A stretch of DNA of 64,000 bases from positions 1-64,000 of the forward strand of contig NZ_FOTC01000007.1 in assembly GCF_900114455.1 (NCBI RefSeq). Reading direction: 5' to 3'. A program made the translations under genes and the position numbers. Of this stretch, positions 26,688 through 35,663 are shown one piece after another (positions within the stretch are counted from its first letter, which is position 1; each line of letters begins with the position of its first letter). The notes beneath the pieces were generated by a model that worked only from the letters and a program-made list of their open reading frames with translations, had not been told where the DNA came from and did not search any database. Source of the stretch: Halogranum rubrum (GTDB taxonomy: Archaea > Halobacteriota > Halobacteria > Halobacteriales > Haloferacaceae).

Positions 26688-27131
26688 ATGCGCGTCAGTG
26701 TCATCGGCGGCAGTCGTATCGGCCCGAGCGACGAAGCGACGGCCGTCGAAGTCGGAAAACTCCTCGCCCAACGGGGACACACTGTCGTCTGTGGCGGCCT
26801 CGGTGGCGTCATGGAGTCGGTCTGCCGCGGGGCGAAGGAGGCCGGGGGGACGACTATCGGTATCCTCCCCAGCGAGTGGCGAGCGGACGCGAACGAGTAC
26901 GTCGACGTCGCGATAGCGACGGGTCTCGGCCACGCGAGAAACGGGCTCGTCGTGATGAACGGTGACGCCGTCGTCGCCATCGACGGTGGCGGCGGAACGC
27001 TCACGGAAGTCGGATACTCACTCGTCTTCGACAAACCCATCGCGGGAATCGGGACGCACGACGTCGAGGGAGTCGAGGCCTGTGCAACGCCCGAGGAGGC
27101 GGTAGAGTTCGTCGAATCTGCGAGGGAGTGA
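26688..27131 (+). CDS. TIGR00725/LOG-like Rossmann protein
   Basis: 147 residues. The N-terminus VSVIGGSRIGPSDEATAV and the glycine-rich loops GGLGGVMESVCRGA and IDGGGGTLTEV are typical of the YvdD/LOG lysine-decarboxylase-like family, in the short archaeal TIGR00725 form. LOG enzymes release bases from nucleotide monophosphates, with PGGxGTxxE as catalytic motif; here the loop is DGGGGTLTE, which keeps the Gly-Thr and the Glu. Activity is plausible but not assured. Confidence 0.82.
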   Translation: MRVSVIGGSRIGPSDEATAVEVGKLLAQRGHTVVCGGLGGVMESVCRGAKEAGGTTIGILPSEWRADANEYVDVAIATGLGHARNGLVVMNGDAVVAIDGGGGTLTEVGYSLVFDKPIAGIGTHDVEGVEACATPEEAVEFVESARE

Positions 27132-27177
27132 AGTACGGGTCTGTGGCGCTTTGGACGCGCTAGTCTACTGCGTTCGG

Positions 27178-27318
27178 ATGCGTGACACCACGAATCAGTT
27201 ACCAACTCGGTCGGAGCCGACGGGCGATGCAGCGCCGCGAGTCGTCGAGTACGAAGGAGTACAGTATCGTCTCAGCGCGGAGGAGTCGTCGGCGTCAGCA
27301 GGTGGAGACGAGCAGTGA
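27178..27318 (+). CDS. Putative 46-residue acidic small protein
   Basis: Starts MRDTTNQLPTRSEP; the core VVEYEGVQYRLSAEESS resembles short beta-hairpin small proteins of haloarchaea. Acid-rich C-terminus. No clear TATA box. It lies 46 bases after the LOG-like gene on the same strand and could be cotranscribed. Only codon pattern and position support it. Confidence 0.35.
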   Translation: MRDTTNQLPTRSEPTGDAAPRVVEYEGVQYRLSAEESSASAGGDEQ

Positions 27319-27356
27319 GCGAGTGAGGTAAGTGAGAATCGAGAGAACGAATCGAA

Positions 27357-27818
27357 TCAGTCGGCGACCTGTAGTTCTGGGTCGTCGGTCTCTGTGACGT
27401 CGGACGCGCTGAACGGCTCGCCTTGCCACGTGATTTCGAGTCGTCGACGGGAGACGTACGGGACCAAGTCAGAGGCACTGACGAGTCCACGGTAGGAACC
27501 GTCGGCGACGACGGGGAGGTGTTTCACGCCCGACTCACGCATCAGTTTGGCGGCGGTCAGCACGCTCGTCTCTGGCGTCGTCGTGACCGGCGGGGAGGAC
27601 ATGAACTCGGCGACGGTGAGTTCGGTACGCTCCTCGGCGATGAGGGCGACGATGTCCGACTCGGTGACGATGCCGACGACACGGTCCGTCTCGTTGACGA
27701 CGACGAGCGCGTGCGTCTTGGGTGTACGCAGTTGTTGTGCAGCATCCGCCGCCATCGTAGTCGGCGAGACGGTCGGTGACGAGTCCGTGAACAGTCCATC
27801 CAGGCTAGTCTCTATCAT
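27357..27818 (-). CDS. Two-CBS-domain protein
   Basis: 153 residues from ATG 27818. Two CBS repeats: about 8-65 (DGLFTDSSPTVSPTTM ... THALVVVNETDRVVGIVTESDIV) and about 72-130 (VAEFMSSPPVTTTPETSV ... VKHLPVVADGSYRGLVSASDLV). Such pairs bind adenine nucleotides and regulate partner proteins. The C-terminal tail reads LEITWQGEPFSASDV. No partner gene adjacent. Confidence 0.9.
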   Translation of the reverse strand: MIETSLDGLFTDSSPTVSPTTMAADAAQQLRTPKTHALVVVNETDRVVGIVTESDIVALIAEERTELTVAEFMSSPPVTTTPETSVLTAAKLMRESGVKHLPVVADGSYRGLVSASDLVPYVSRRRLEITWQGEPFSASDVTETDDPELQVAD

Positions 27819-28035
27819 GGATAGTGTTACCAAGTGACTCTTTTGACTTAGTACTCCCGTCTAGATGAATACACACACATAGTATTCCTAGTAGATTTTC
27901 ACGCCTGCCGCGATTAGGAGTTCCATTTGGACAATTTCGCGCACGGTTGCTGCGCTAATCGGCATATCTGGATAGTAGAAGAGAGCGGCTCGGAAAGCAG
28001 AGAGGAAGAAGACGGAGACTCAGCAGAACGGCGAG

Positions 28036-29082
28036 TTACCAGGTACCGTGGAAGGTGTCGAACTGGAGGTTCTCCAACGGCTCTTCGCCGATGGCAATCT
28101 TGTACTCCTGCGGGGTGAGCATCGGTTTGTGGAAGCGCGGGCCGTCGTCGGTGGTGATGCGCGGACAGCCCGTGTTGACGAAGGCGTCCATGTTGAAGTT
28201 CCGAAGTCGGTCGGGCGTCACCTCGTCCATCGTGATGAGGTAGGCGTTCTCGTTGTTCTCGACGATCTCCTCGGCGATTTCCCAGCGCCCCTGCCCGATC
28301 TTCGTACAGAAGATGACGCCCCACTTGTCGGCGTCCATCGCGCGGTGGACCGCGCCGTAGCGCTGTTTCATGAACTTCTCCGTGTCGGCGACCTTGACGA
28401 CGTTGTTGACGGGGTCGGCGATGACGACTTTCTTGTCGGGGTGCTCCATCGCCAGTCCGAGCGGGTGGAACTTCCCGCCGCCGACGTACATGATCTGGTC
28501 GGCGTCGATGTCGGCGGAGGCGTAGTTACAGCCGAGCACCTGTCCCTCGTAGGTGAGACGGTCGTCGCCCTTGCGGGTGTGGACGTCGTAGCCGCGCTCT
28601 TCGAGCCAGTCGACCATGTCGCCGAAGAGGTTCATGTGCTGGGCCGTCGTGACGAGACCGACGTTCGGGTCGTCGTCGGGGTCGGCGAACTCTTCGAGCG
28701 AGTCCTCCATGATGGGGTAGGGGTCGACGTTGGAGAAGAGCGGGACGTAGATGATCTTGTCCGACTCTTTCATCGGCGAGTGCCCGAAGTGGACGAAGAC
28801 GTCCGTTCGGCGCATCAGATAGGTGTCGAGGTCACAGGCACCGTAGCACGGTTGTCCGGAGAGGAGGAAGGTCACGTCGTCGTCGCACAGTTCCCGGAGG
28901 TCGTCGGCGACGGCCGGGCCGCGGCGCTTCAGTCCCTCGGGGAACTGCAGGCCGACCTTCTTCGCGTCGCGTTCTTCGACTTCTTCGACGATGCGTTCGA
29001 GTTCGTAGTCCCACTCTCGGTCGTGTTTGAGCGACATCCCGGTGTTTCGGAGGTCACCCTCCGAAGCGGCGTCCTGACTCAT
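28036..29082 (-). CDS. dph2: Diphthamide biosynthesis enzyme Dph2
   Basis: Radical-SAM-type enzyme that forms the first carbon-carbon bond of diphthamide on the histidine of elongation factor 2. 348 residues. Three conserved cysteines for the 4Fe-4S cluster: Cys83 in CYGAC, Cys185 in LGCNYA and Cys306 in NTGCPR. Other family blocks: LQFPEGLKRRGPAVA, VYVGGGKFHPLG-like IMYVGGGKFHPLGLAM, KIGQGR. The archaeal homodimeric form. ATG 29082 is chosen; a Met at residue 16 is an alternative. Confidence 0.95.
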   Translation of the reverse strand: MSQDAASEGDLRNTGMSLKHDREWDYELERIVEEVEERDAKKVGLQFPEGLKRRGPAVADDLRELCDDDVTFLLSGQPCYGACDLDTYLMRRTDVFVHFGHSPMKESDKIIYVPLFSNVDPYPIMEDSLEEFADPDDDPNVGLVTTAQHMNLFGDMVDWLEERGYDVHTRKGDDRLTYEGQVLGCNYASADIDADQIMYVGGGKFHPLGLAMEHPDKKVVIADPVNNVVKVADTEKFMKQRYGAVHRAMDADKWGVIFCTKIGQGRWEIAEEIVENNENAYLITMDEVTPDRLRNFNMDAFVNTGCPRITTDDGPRFHKPMLTPQEYKIAIGEEPLENLQFDTFHGTW

Positions 29083-29168
29083 TGATGGGGCCTAACCGGT
29101 CAGGAGGTTTAACGTCGGCGTTTCGACGGGCCGAGCGCGAGTTGCGTGAGCGACGGGAGTTACGGGAG

Positions 29169-29957
29169 TTACGGTCGGTCGACGTCGTCGAGCCACCCGG
29201 AGACGACACCTTGGAGTGCGCCCGTCGTACTCCCGAGATTCAGCAGTTGATAGCCCTGCTCGATCTTCTCGTTCACGTCGTCCGTACCGAACCCGAGACC
29301 GCCGACGGGGATGCCCGCATCCGTTGCCTTCTGTCGAATCGTCTCGACGGCGTCGACGACGTCAGGGTGGTCGAGTTCGTTCGGGTGGCCGAGCGACACC
29401 GAGAGGTCGAGCGGACCGATGAACACGAAGCCGAGATGTGGGACGTGAAGAATCGCGTCGAGGTTCTCGACCGCTTCCTTCGTCTCGATAGTGACGCCGA
29501 CGAGCGCCGACTCGTCTTGCGTACGCACGTAGTCGTCTGCGAGTCCCCACCGCCGAGCGCGCGGACTGGCGAGTCCGCGGTCACCCGGTTCGCCGTCGTA
29601 CTCGAAGTACGCCGCGCGAATCGCGTGCTCGACCTCTTCGACGGATTCGACGCGAGGGAGGAACAACGACCGGACACCGGCGTCTCGGACCTTGCGAACC
29701 ACACTCGGGTCGAGCGTGGGGAGTCGAACGAGTGGTTCGATACCGGTCCGTTCGGCAGCGCGGAGCAACGCTTCGAGTGCGGGCGCGTCCCACGGACTCG
29801 GCCCGGCGTGTTCGAGGTCCAGCCAGACGAAGTCGACGCCGAGTTCGCCGTAGAACTCGACGAGCGAGGGGTCGTAGACGTTGTCGAGGACACCCAAGAG
29901 AACCTCGCCGTCGGCGAGTCGGGTACGCATCGTGTGAGAACGGTCAGACGAAGACAT
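29169..29957 (-). CDS. HpcH/HpaI-family aldolase
   Basis: 262 residues. Family motifs: DFVWLDLEHAGPSPWD near 45-60, LVRLPTLDP, a metal-binding Glu in GVTIETKEAVENLDAIL and an Asp in FIGPLDLSVSLG. The family cleaves 2-keto-3-deoxy acids or 4-hydroxy-2-oxo acids (HpcH/HpaI, GarL) using a divalent metal. No sugar-acid or aromatic pathway genes are adjacent, so the physiological substrate is open. Confidence 0.9.
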   Translation of the reverse strand: MSSSDRSHTMRTRLADGEVLLGVLDNVYDPSLVEFYGELGVDFVWLDLEHAGPSPWDAPALEALLRAAERTGIEPLVRLPTLDPSVVRKVRDAGVRSLFLPRVESVEEVEHAIRAAYFEYDGEPGDRGLASPRARRWGLADDYVRTQDESALVGVTIETKEAVENLDAILHVPHLGFVFIGPLDLSVSLGHPNELDHPDVVDAVETIRQKATDAGIPVGGLGFGTDDVNEKIEQGYQLLNLGSTTGALQGVVSGWLDDVDRP

Positions 29958-30592
29958 GACATACCATCGACCGCTGAGAGATTAACCGTTGCTGACGACC
30001 GGCTAGACGCCGGACTCGACGAGACGAGAGTAAGGCGCTAGAAGAGCGGGACGCTCGAAGTTCCAGTAGCGTGTGAGTCTCTGGTGAGTCTCTAGAACGG
30101 ATGTCACTGTGCCAGCGTCGCCGAACGCCGCTGCAATCGCGAGTCCAGGACGGCCAGCACGCGACCGAGTAGGGGATGCCCCGTTCGAGGCATCCCTTCG
30201 GTGGTGACATTCCGATTGTACCTATGCAATACGCATAGGTGTAGGACCGAAAGTGACTAGACATGATAGCTTTGCCGATTATTGCTGTATCCGCCACTAG
30301 CTAGAAGATGTGAACGAACGGCTACGAGCGTACTGATTACGGTAAAAAGACGTCCACGCTAGGTGGACGTCTCGTAACCGGAATGCCGCAATTTGCGTAC
30401 CAAAACTCCTGACAGCGAACTGCCGGGCAAATTGCATCTATACAAAGGTGCGTCACCGGGGTACTCGTGGTGCCTAACTGTATAGGCTCACGTCGTGTCG
30501 GGGAGAGAGTCGAACCTCGACGAGAGCCGTTCAAATCGGTAACACCGACGTCACTCGGGTATTGAAACGACTGGAGACAGTAGGTGGCAGTG
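29958..30592. other. Gene-free region with clustered inverted repeats
   Basis: About 635 bases without a believable gene. Perfect inverted repeats: CCGGC/GCCGG (29999-30013), GGGATGCC/GGCATCCC (30173-30196), ACCTATGC/GCATAGGT (30220-30240), AGACGTCCAC/GTGGACGTCT (30348-30372) and GCAATTTGC/GCAAATTGC (30388-30435). Candidates are a structured RNA, MITE or IS remnant, or an operator cluster. No tRNA fold could be drawn. Confidence 0.5.
30348..30372. repeat. Perfect 10-bp stem, 5-base loop
   Basis: AGACGTCCAC, loop GCTAG, GTGGACGTCT. It follows a run of five A (30344-30348), so on the minus strand the stem is followed by TTTTT, the form of an intrinsic-type terminator reading leftward. It is the strongest hairpin of the local cluster. 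Confidence 0.55.
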
Positions 30593-31249
30593 ATGAGTGC
30601 CGACCTGCCGCTGGACCACGTTCACGTCGAACCGTCTGAACCGACCGACGGACCCGCACCCGCCGTCGTCGTCCTCCACGGGCGCGGTGCCGACGAAGAG
30701 GACCTCCTCCCGGTCGCACAGCACCTTCCCGACGAACTCCACGTGCTCAGTCTGCGCGCGCCCGACCGTCTGATGGGCGGGTACACGTGGTACGAACTCG
30801 ACACTTCCGCCGGCGGACTCCACCAGAGCCAACCGCACGCCGACGAGTACCGCCGCAGTCTCGACCTCGTCTCCGAGACCATCGACGCGGCTATCGAGGC
30901 CTACGACCTCGACGCCGACCGCATCGGGCTTCTCGGATTCAGTCAAGGCTGTATCACGAGTCTCGGCCTCCTGCTCGAAGCGCCCGACCGATTCGCGTGG
31001 GTCGTCGGACTCCACGGCTACCTCGCCGAGTCACACGCCGACCTCGAACCCGACGGCATCGAAGGGAAACCCGTCTTCCTCGGCGCGGGCGCGTCCGACC
31101 AAATTATCCCCGCCGAACGCGTCGAACGCGCCGCCAATCGTTTGAAAGAACTCGGCGCAGACGTGCGCTACGACGTCTATCAAGCCCCCCACGGAATCGG
31201 CCAACAGGAACTACAAGAGTTGGTGGCGTTCGTCGAAGAACAGTACTGA
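30593..31249 (+). CDS. Phospholipase/carboxylesterase-type alpha/beta hydrolase
   Basis: 218 residues from ATG 30593. Catalytic triad visible: nucleophile Ser117 in GFSQGC, Asp in GASDQIIP (about 175) and His in APHGIG (about 203). Oxyanion region VVVLHGRGADEEDL. This is the short acyl-protein-thioesterase/YpfH-like family. A soluble esterase with unknown substrate; the following YlbF gene is 93 bases away. Confidence 0.9.
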   Translation: MSADLPLDHVHVEPSEPTDGPAPAVVVLHGRGADEEDLLPVAQHLPDELHVLSLRAPDRLMGGYTWYELDTSAGGLHQSQPHADEYRRSLDLVSETIDAAIEAYDLDADRIGLLGFSQGCITSLGLLLEAPDRFAWVVGLHGYLAESHADLEPDGIEGKPVFLGAGASDQIIPAERVERAANRLKELGADVRYDVYQAPHGIGQQELQELVAFVEEQY

Positions 31250-31342
31250 GCCACTGTTTGTCGGTGTGTGTACTCCGCTCACCGGTGTGCCAAAGAGAGA
31301 CACATTCGGCAAGCCTAAACGAGTCGAGTCCTAAGCCGGGCT

Positions 31343-31717
31343 ATGAGCGTCGAAACCACCTCACTGGAGTCGCTCGGACGTGAACTCGGAGACGCAATCG
31401 CGGAGTCCCCCGAGTACGAGCAGTTCGAAGAAGCGCGACAAGCCGTCGAGAACGACGACGAAGCCCAAGCGCAGATAGAGGAGTTCGAGCAACTCCGACA
31501 GGAGTTCATGATGGCTCGTCAAACCGGACAGGCCAGTCAAGAGGACGTCAAGGAAGTCCAACGTGCACAGGAGAAACTGCACCGCCTCCCCGTGATGTCG
31601 GAGTTCCTCGAGGCGAAGAGTGAGCTTCAAGGTCGACTCGAAGCCATCAACCGCGCCGTCTCCGAACCGCTCGCCGTCGACTTCGGCGGCGAGGCGGGCG
31701 GGTGCTGTCAGGACTAG
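31343..31717 (+). CDS. YlbF-family protein
   Basis: 124 residues, almost wholly helical (ESLGRELGDAIAESPEYEQF ... FMMARQTGQASQEDVKEVQR ... MSEFLEAKSELQGRLEAIN). In Bacillus, YlbF with YmcA and YaaT helps RNase Y maturation and competence. The archaeal role is unknown. The tail GGEAGGCCQD has a vicinal Cys pair that could bind metal or an Fe-S cluster. Confidence 0.85.
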   Translation: MSVETTSLESLGRELGDAIAESPEYEQFEEARQAVENDDEAQAQIEEFEQLRQEFMMARQTGQASQEDVKEVQRAQEKLHRLPVMSEFLEAKSELQGRLEAINRAVSEPLAVDFGGEAGGCCQD

Positions 31718-31785
31718 CCGGGCGCTCTTCGCCCGTGTGTAGACGTAGCTACTAACTCTTCTTCACTCGAAGTAGTTCTCCAGCC

Positions 31786-32685
31786 ATGGTCAGTGTCCTC
31801 CTCCCCACCGTCGAGTGGGGCCTCGCCTGCGAACAGGTCGCGAGCCAACTCGGAGCGGACGACGAGTTACTCGTCGTCTGTGACACCGATGCAGACCCCG
31901 TCGCCGGCCACGACCCACCCGAGCAAGTCCGTATCCTCGTCGCCGGCGACCCCGAAGACTGTTCGGGGAAGGCCAACGCCCTCGCCTACGGGATGGAGCG
32001 AGCGACCGGCGACCGATTTCTCTGGACGGACGACGACTTCGACCACGGCGACGACTGGCTGAACCGAGTGAAAGCACTCGCCGACGAACACGGCGTCGTC
32101 ACCGGCGTCCCCGTCTTCGTCGGCGAGGACTGGTGGCGACTCGCCGAACCGTTCTCCGCACTCACCGGGTCGCTGGGGCTCTATCTCGGCGGACAGGTGT
32201 GGGGCGGTTGCGTCACCTTCACCCGTGACGACGTAGACGTAGAGCGACTCGTCGCGGACCTCAGACGGACCGTCAGTGACGACGGGTTGCTCTCGGGGCG
32301 TCTACACGACGTGACCGCCGCGAGGAGCCTGACCGAACAGATTTACGTCGACGGCGACGTCGAGTCCGTCCGCAACCGGATGGTTCGCTTCACGCAGACG
32401 GTGCGGTTCGAGGAGACGTCGAGTACGGCCGGCCTCGTGTTCAGCGTGTTCGCGTTCGCCCTCGCCGGACTCCTGTGGCCGATACCGGTCGCTGGCCTCG
32501 CGACGGCCACCGTCGCTGCCGTGTACTGGTTCTTCGGTGTGCGCCGTTCGACGTTTCTGCTCGCGTACCCCGCGCTCCTCGTTGCGCCGTTGCTCGTCGC
32601 CTACGGACTGCTCGCCACCGAGTTCGAGTGGGGTGGCCGTCGCTACCGCTGGCGCGACGTCTACGACGTGACCGTTCTGGAGTAG
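31786..32685 (+). CDS. Membrane glycosyltransferase family 2 (GT21-like)
   Basis: 299 residues. An N-terminal GT-A domain starts VSVLLPTVEW; the acceptor/nucleotide motifs are GKANALAYGM (about 64-73) and WTDDDFDHGDDW, a DxD-type metal site. GGQVWGGCVTF fits the ceramide glucosyltransferase-like group. The C-terminus has about three membrane helices (210-235, 240-255 and 258-280). It probably transfers a sugar to a lipid at the cytoplasmic face. The MinD-like gene follows after about 50 bases. Confidence 0.85.
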   Translation: MVSVLLPTVEWGLACEQVASQLGADDELLVVCDTDADPVAGHDPPEQVRILVAGDPEDCSGKANALAYGMERATGDRFLWTDDDFDHGDDWLNRVKALADEHGVVTGVPVFVGEDWWRLAEPFSALTGSLGLYLGGQVWGGCVTFTRDDVDVERLVADLRRTVSDDGLLSGRLHDVTAARSLTEQIYVDGDVESVRNRMVRFTQTVRFEETSSTAGLVFSVFAFALAGLLWPIPVAGLATATVAAVYWFFGVRRSTFLLAYPALLVAPLLVAYGLLATEFEWGGRRYRWRDVYDVTVLE

Positions 32686-32737
32686 ATGCGATGAAGTGAG
32701 AGAAGAGTTCAAATCGGAAGCCGCGACCATCGACGGT

Positions 32738-33400
32738 ATGCTCGCAATCGCCGGTGGGAAGGGAGGAAGCGGGAAGACCACCACGACGCTCGGTCTGGCC
32801 GCGGCGTTCGACGGGCCGACGCTCGTCGTCGACGCCGACTGTGACATGCCGAATCTCCACGCACTCGCTGGCGTCGACCGGACGCCGACGCTGGCCGCCG
32901 TCGACGACGAGACGGAACCAGCGTGCGTCGCTCACGACCACCCCGACGAGTCGCACGTGAGCGTGTTGCCCGCGCCGACACGGAGCGACGCCGAAGCGAC
33001 GGCCACGACGAGAGACGACGAGATGCGACGAGTGCTCGGTCGTCTCCAGTGCGAACGAGGTGGGGTTCGGACGCTGGTCGACTGCCCGGCGGGGGCCAGT
33101 GTCGACGCCGTCGCACCGCTCCGCGTCGCCGACGGCGTTCTCGTCGTCTCGCCGCTCTGTGCGGCCGCCCTCCGCGACGCTGCCAAGACAGCCGCGATGG
33201 CACGAACCCTCGGTACGCCCGTCGTCGGCGCGGTGCTGACGCGGACTCGTCTTCGCCCACCCGGTGTCGCAGACCTCCTCGACTGCTCGGTGGTGGCTTC
33301 TATCCCCGAAGTTCGTCCACCGGTACTCGACGACCGTGTCGTGCGTGCGGCGTACGCGCGGCTTGCGTCGACACTCACTGCGGAGGAAGACCTATTATGA
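32738..33400 (+). CDS. MinD/ParA-like ATPase
   Basis: 220 residues from ATG 32738 (a GTG at 32696 would add 14 residues). Deviant Walker A GGKGGSGKTTTTLGL from residue 6, with the signature Lys8; VVDADCDMPNLHAL (about 33-46); Walker B TLVDCPAG. The MinD branch is likely, because of CDMPN and the short length. The C-terminus lacks an obvious amphipathic membrane-targeting helix. Haloarchaea carry several MinD paralogs that position motility structures and other cell features. It is followed at 21 bases by a RecA-like protein without Walker A. Confidence 0.88.
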   Translation: MLAIAGGKGGSGKTTTTLGLAAAFDGPTLVVDADCDMPNLHALAGVDRTPTLAAVDDETEPACVAHDHPDESHVSVLPAPTRSDAEATATTRDDEMRRVLGRLQCERGGVRTLVDCPAGASVDAVAPLRVADGVLVVSPLCAAALRDAAKTAAMARTLGTPVVGAVLTRTRLRPPGVADLLDCSVVASIPEVRPPVLDDRVVRAAYARLASTLTAEEDLL

Positions 33401-33421
33401 CTGCGTCGCCAATACGGACGT

Positions 33422-34048
33422 ATGTCTGGCCGCCTGCCGACCGGAATCACGGTGCTCGACCGGCGCCTCGGCGGTGGCATCCCTCCCGGGAGTATCGTCC
33501 TCCTCGAAGCACCACCTGCCAGCCAGTCCGAACTCTTTCTCTACGAGTTCACGGCCACGCGCGGGACGCTCTATCTGACGACCGTTCGCTCGGAGGCGGC
33601 CGTGTCCGACGCGCTCAAACGGGCGAACACCCGCGTCGGCAATCCGACGATTCGCGACATCGGCAGCGACGCACCGCTGGACCACGCGAACCGACTCGTC
33701 GGCGCGCTTCCCGAGGGGGCGAACCTCATCATCGACGTCGTCGACGTACTCGAAGAAGCGGAACCGGCGCGCTACCGGAGTTTCTTGAACGAACTGCAGA
33801 CACAGATCGTCAACACCGACGGTCTCGCGATTCTGCACGCGATGAAAGGTCGCTCCATCCCGAAGAATCGGGACCTGACCGAACATATGGCCGACCTCGT
33901 GTTCGACCTCCAGACGGACATCAAGGGTCAAGAGATAGTCAACCGACTCGCCGTGCCGAAGTTCCGTGGCGGCGCGGCGATGGAAGAGACTATCAAGCTG
34001 AAACTGGCCGAGCAGGTTGCCGTCGACACCAGTCGCGACATCGCCTGA
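33422..34048 (+). CDS. RecA/KaiC-like protein lacking Walker A
   Basis: 208 residues. It opens like RadA/KaiC proteins (LPTGITVLDRRLGGGIPPGSI), but where the P-loop GxxxxGKT should be there is EAPPASQSELFLYEF with no Gly-Lys-Thr/Ser. The Walker B-like strand ANLIIDVVDVL is present and LAILHAMKG follows. ATP hydrolysis is unlikely, so a regulatory or scaffolding role is inferred. Only 21 bases separate it from the MinD-like gene, suggesting a shared transcript and a joint function. Confidence 0.82.
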   Translation: MSGRLPTGITVLDRRLGGGIPPGSIVLLEAPPASQSELFLYEFTATRGTLYLTTVRSEAAVSDALKRANTRVGNPTIRDIGSDAPLDHANRLVGALPEGANLIIDVVDVLEEAEPARYRSFLNELQTQIVNTDGLAILHAMKGRSIPKNRDLTEHMADLVFDLQTDIKGQEIVNRLAVPKFRGGAAMEETIKLKLAEQVAVDTSRDIA

Positions 34049-34186
34049 GCCGGGGCCCTCTTCACCCGAGAGGAGAGACGGCGGTTATCTGCGAGTCCGC
34101 GATAGCGCAGTCGGACGAACGGTTCGACGTTTCTCTCAGCATGTAGTTGAAGAAAACTTATCACGAAACACAAAGAACGCCTCCCC

Positions 34187-35269
34187 ATGCCTCGTTCACG
34201 ACGCGCCCTCCTCGAAGCGACTGGTGGTACACTCGGTAGTCTGGCGCTCGCCTCGGTCGCCGGTTGCCTCGCCGGTGCACCAACTGGCGGCGGCGCTGGG
34301 CGAGACGAGTCGACCACGGAAGCGACGACACAGACGCAGACCGACGAGCCAGAGACGTCGGCCGAACCGGAGCAGTCCACGGCGACGACGTTCGACACGT
34401 TCGAGCAGTGGCTCCCTGACCCGACAGAGACACTCCTTCCCGATGGCTACGGTGTCCAGTGCTTCGACGTGGCGAGCATTCGGGCACGTGAAGCCGACAT
34501 CCATCCACGGTCCTACAGCCGACTCGAAGACGAGATGTCGGCGACGCTCCCCCACAGGTTCGTCGACGTCGACGACGTCGATGCGGCACTGCAGGTCGAC
34601 TTCGTGATGAACGTGGCGCTCGGGTCGTTCGACCCCGACGCCATCGGCGAGAAGATTGCGAGCGAACGGCAGTCGAAGCCGACAGCGTCGACGGCGACGA
34701 CGCCGACGCGAACGCCGACTCCAGAACCGGAACTGAACCAGTACCGAGGGTTCGATTTGTACGGCACGGAGCGTATCTACGCCGTGTCCGAAGACGCCGT
34801 GATGAACGTCTCACCGATGCACAGAGGCGACCCACTCGACTTCACGAAGGCGTTCGTCGACGCGCAGGCCGGAGAAGTGGGTCGCTACGCCGATGGAAAC
34901 GAGTACGTGGCGTCCATGTTCGAACTCGTTGACGACCCACACGCGTGTTGGTGCTACCCGGAGGCGATGGACGGGTCGACGTCGCGCGGGTTCCGCGAAG
35001 ACGTCATCACGGGCGAACTCAAGACGTGGCGCTTCGGAGCCGAGACGACACGGCTCACCTTCGCGAACACCTACCCCGACGCCGAGGCGGCGGCGAACAG
35101 CGGCTTCGAGGCGTACATCGAGAACGAGTCCGACCGCTTCGGAGCGTACGACGGTCTCGACGTACAGACGGAAGACCGGTTGGTCTGGGTCGAGGGAACT
35201 ATTCCGACAGGCGAGTTCGACCACCTCTCGGCGGGCGGGCCGGGCGACAGCGTGAACACGCCGAACTGA
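34187..35269 (+). CDS. Tat lipoprotein, unknown function
   Basis: 360 residues. SRRALLEATGGTLG is a Tat motif; the lipobox ends LASVAGC (Cys27). A Thr/Glu-rich linker follows to about 65, then a globular region and a second Thr/Pro-rich linker (about 165-180, TPTRTPTPEPE). It contains two similar halves with VQCFDVASIRAREADIHPRS and YGTERIYAVSEDAVMNVSP, perhaps a duplicated domain. No family recognised. TATA-like ACTTATCAC 27 bases before the ATG. Confidence 0.75.
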   Translation: MPRSRRALLEATGGTLGSLALASVAGCLAGAPTGGGAGRDESTTEATTQTQTDEPETSAEPEQSTATTFDTFEQWLPDPTETLLPDGYGVQCFDVASIRAREADIHPRSYSRLEDEMSATLPHRFVDVDDVDAALQVDFVMNVALGSFDPDAIGEKIASERQSKPTASTATTPTRTPTPEPELNQYRGFDLYGTERIYAVSEDAVMNVSPMHRGDPLDFTKAFVDAQAGEVGRYADGNEYVASMFELVDDPHACWCYPEAMDGSTSRGFREDVITGELKTWRFGAETTRLTFANTYPDAEAAANSGFEAYIENESDRFGAYDGLDVQTEDRLVWVEGTIPTGEFDHLSAGGPGDSVNTPN

Positions 35270-35328
35270 GGGACGCTGACTCGACACGGGCAGTGACAGG
35301 TTGGGACTTCAGGAGCCGGTAACGACGC

Positions 35329-35601
35329 TCAGAGCGCGACGAACCCGAGGACGCCGAGCGTGACGACGACGATGAGCGCGACCCACGTCCACAGCGACGA
35401 GAGCGGGCCGGAGTCGGCGTTCTTCTTCACGAAGAGGTAGACGAAGTAGGGAAAGATGGGGACGAGTCGAACGAGGAGACTCGTCGATTGGCCGAGGACG
35501 AACCGGATGACGAGCGAGAGGCCGACCGTACAGACGGCGGCGACGAGGGCGACCCACACGTCGTCGGGAATCGAGAGCTCTGTCTCCGTCGTGGAATCCA
35601 T
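35329..35601 (-). CDS. Small membrane protein
   Basis: 90 residues with three hydrophobic segments (15-35, 42-58 and 68-88), including PYFVYLFVKKNADSGPLSS. No family recognised. It sits between a convergent lipoprotein gene and the FKBP gene. Confidence 0.65.
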   Translation of the reverse strand: MDSTTETELSIPDDVWVALVAAVCTVGLSLVIRFVLGQSTSLLVRLVPIFPYFVYLFVKKNADSGPLSSLWTWVALIVVVTLGVLGFVAL

Positions 35602-35663
35602 ACCGGAGGCTGGTCGGGAAGCGCTAAAGAAAACGGTGATTTGTGGTCAGCGAGGAGACCGAG

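Noticed and set aside
29082-30041. 319-codon plus-strand frame over the aldolase
   Set aside because: Shadow of the aldolase gene, which has clear family motifs on the other strand.
30485-30555. tRNA-like GTTCAAATC sequence with GGCTC/GAGCC arms
   Set aside because: The T-arm has only three or four pairs and neither anticodon nor acceptor stem can be formed on either strand.
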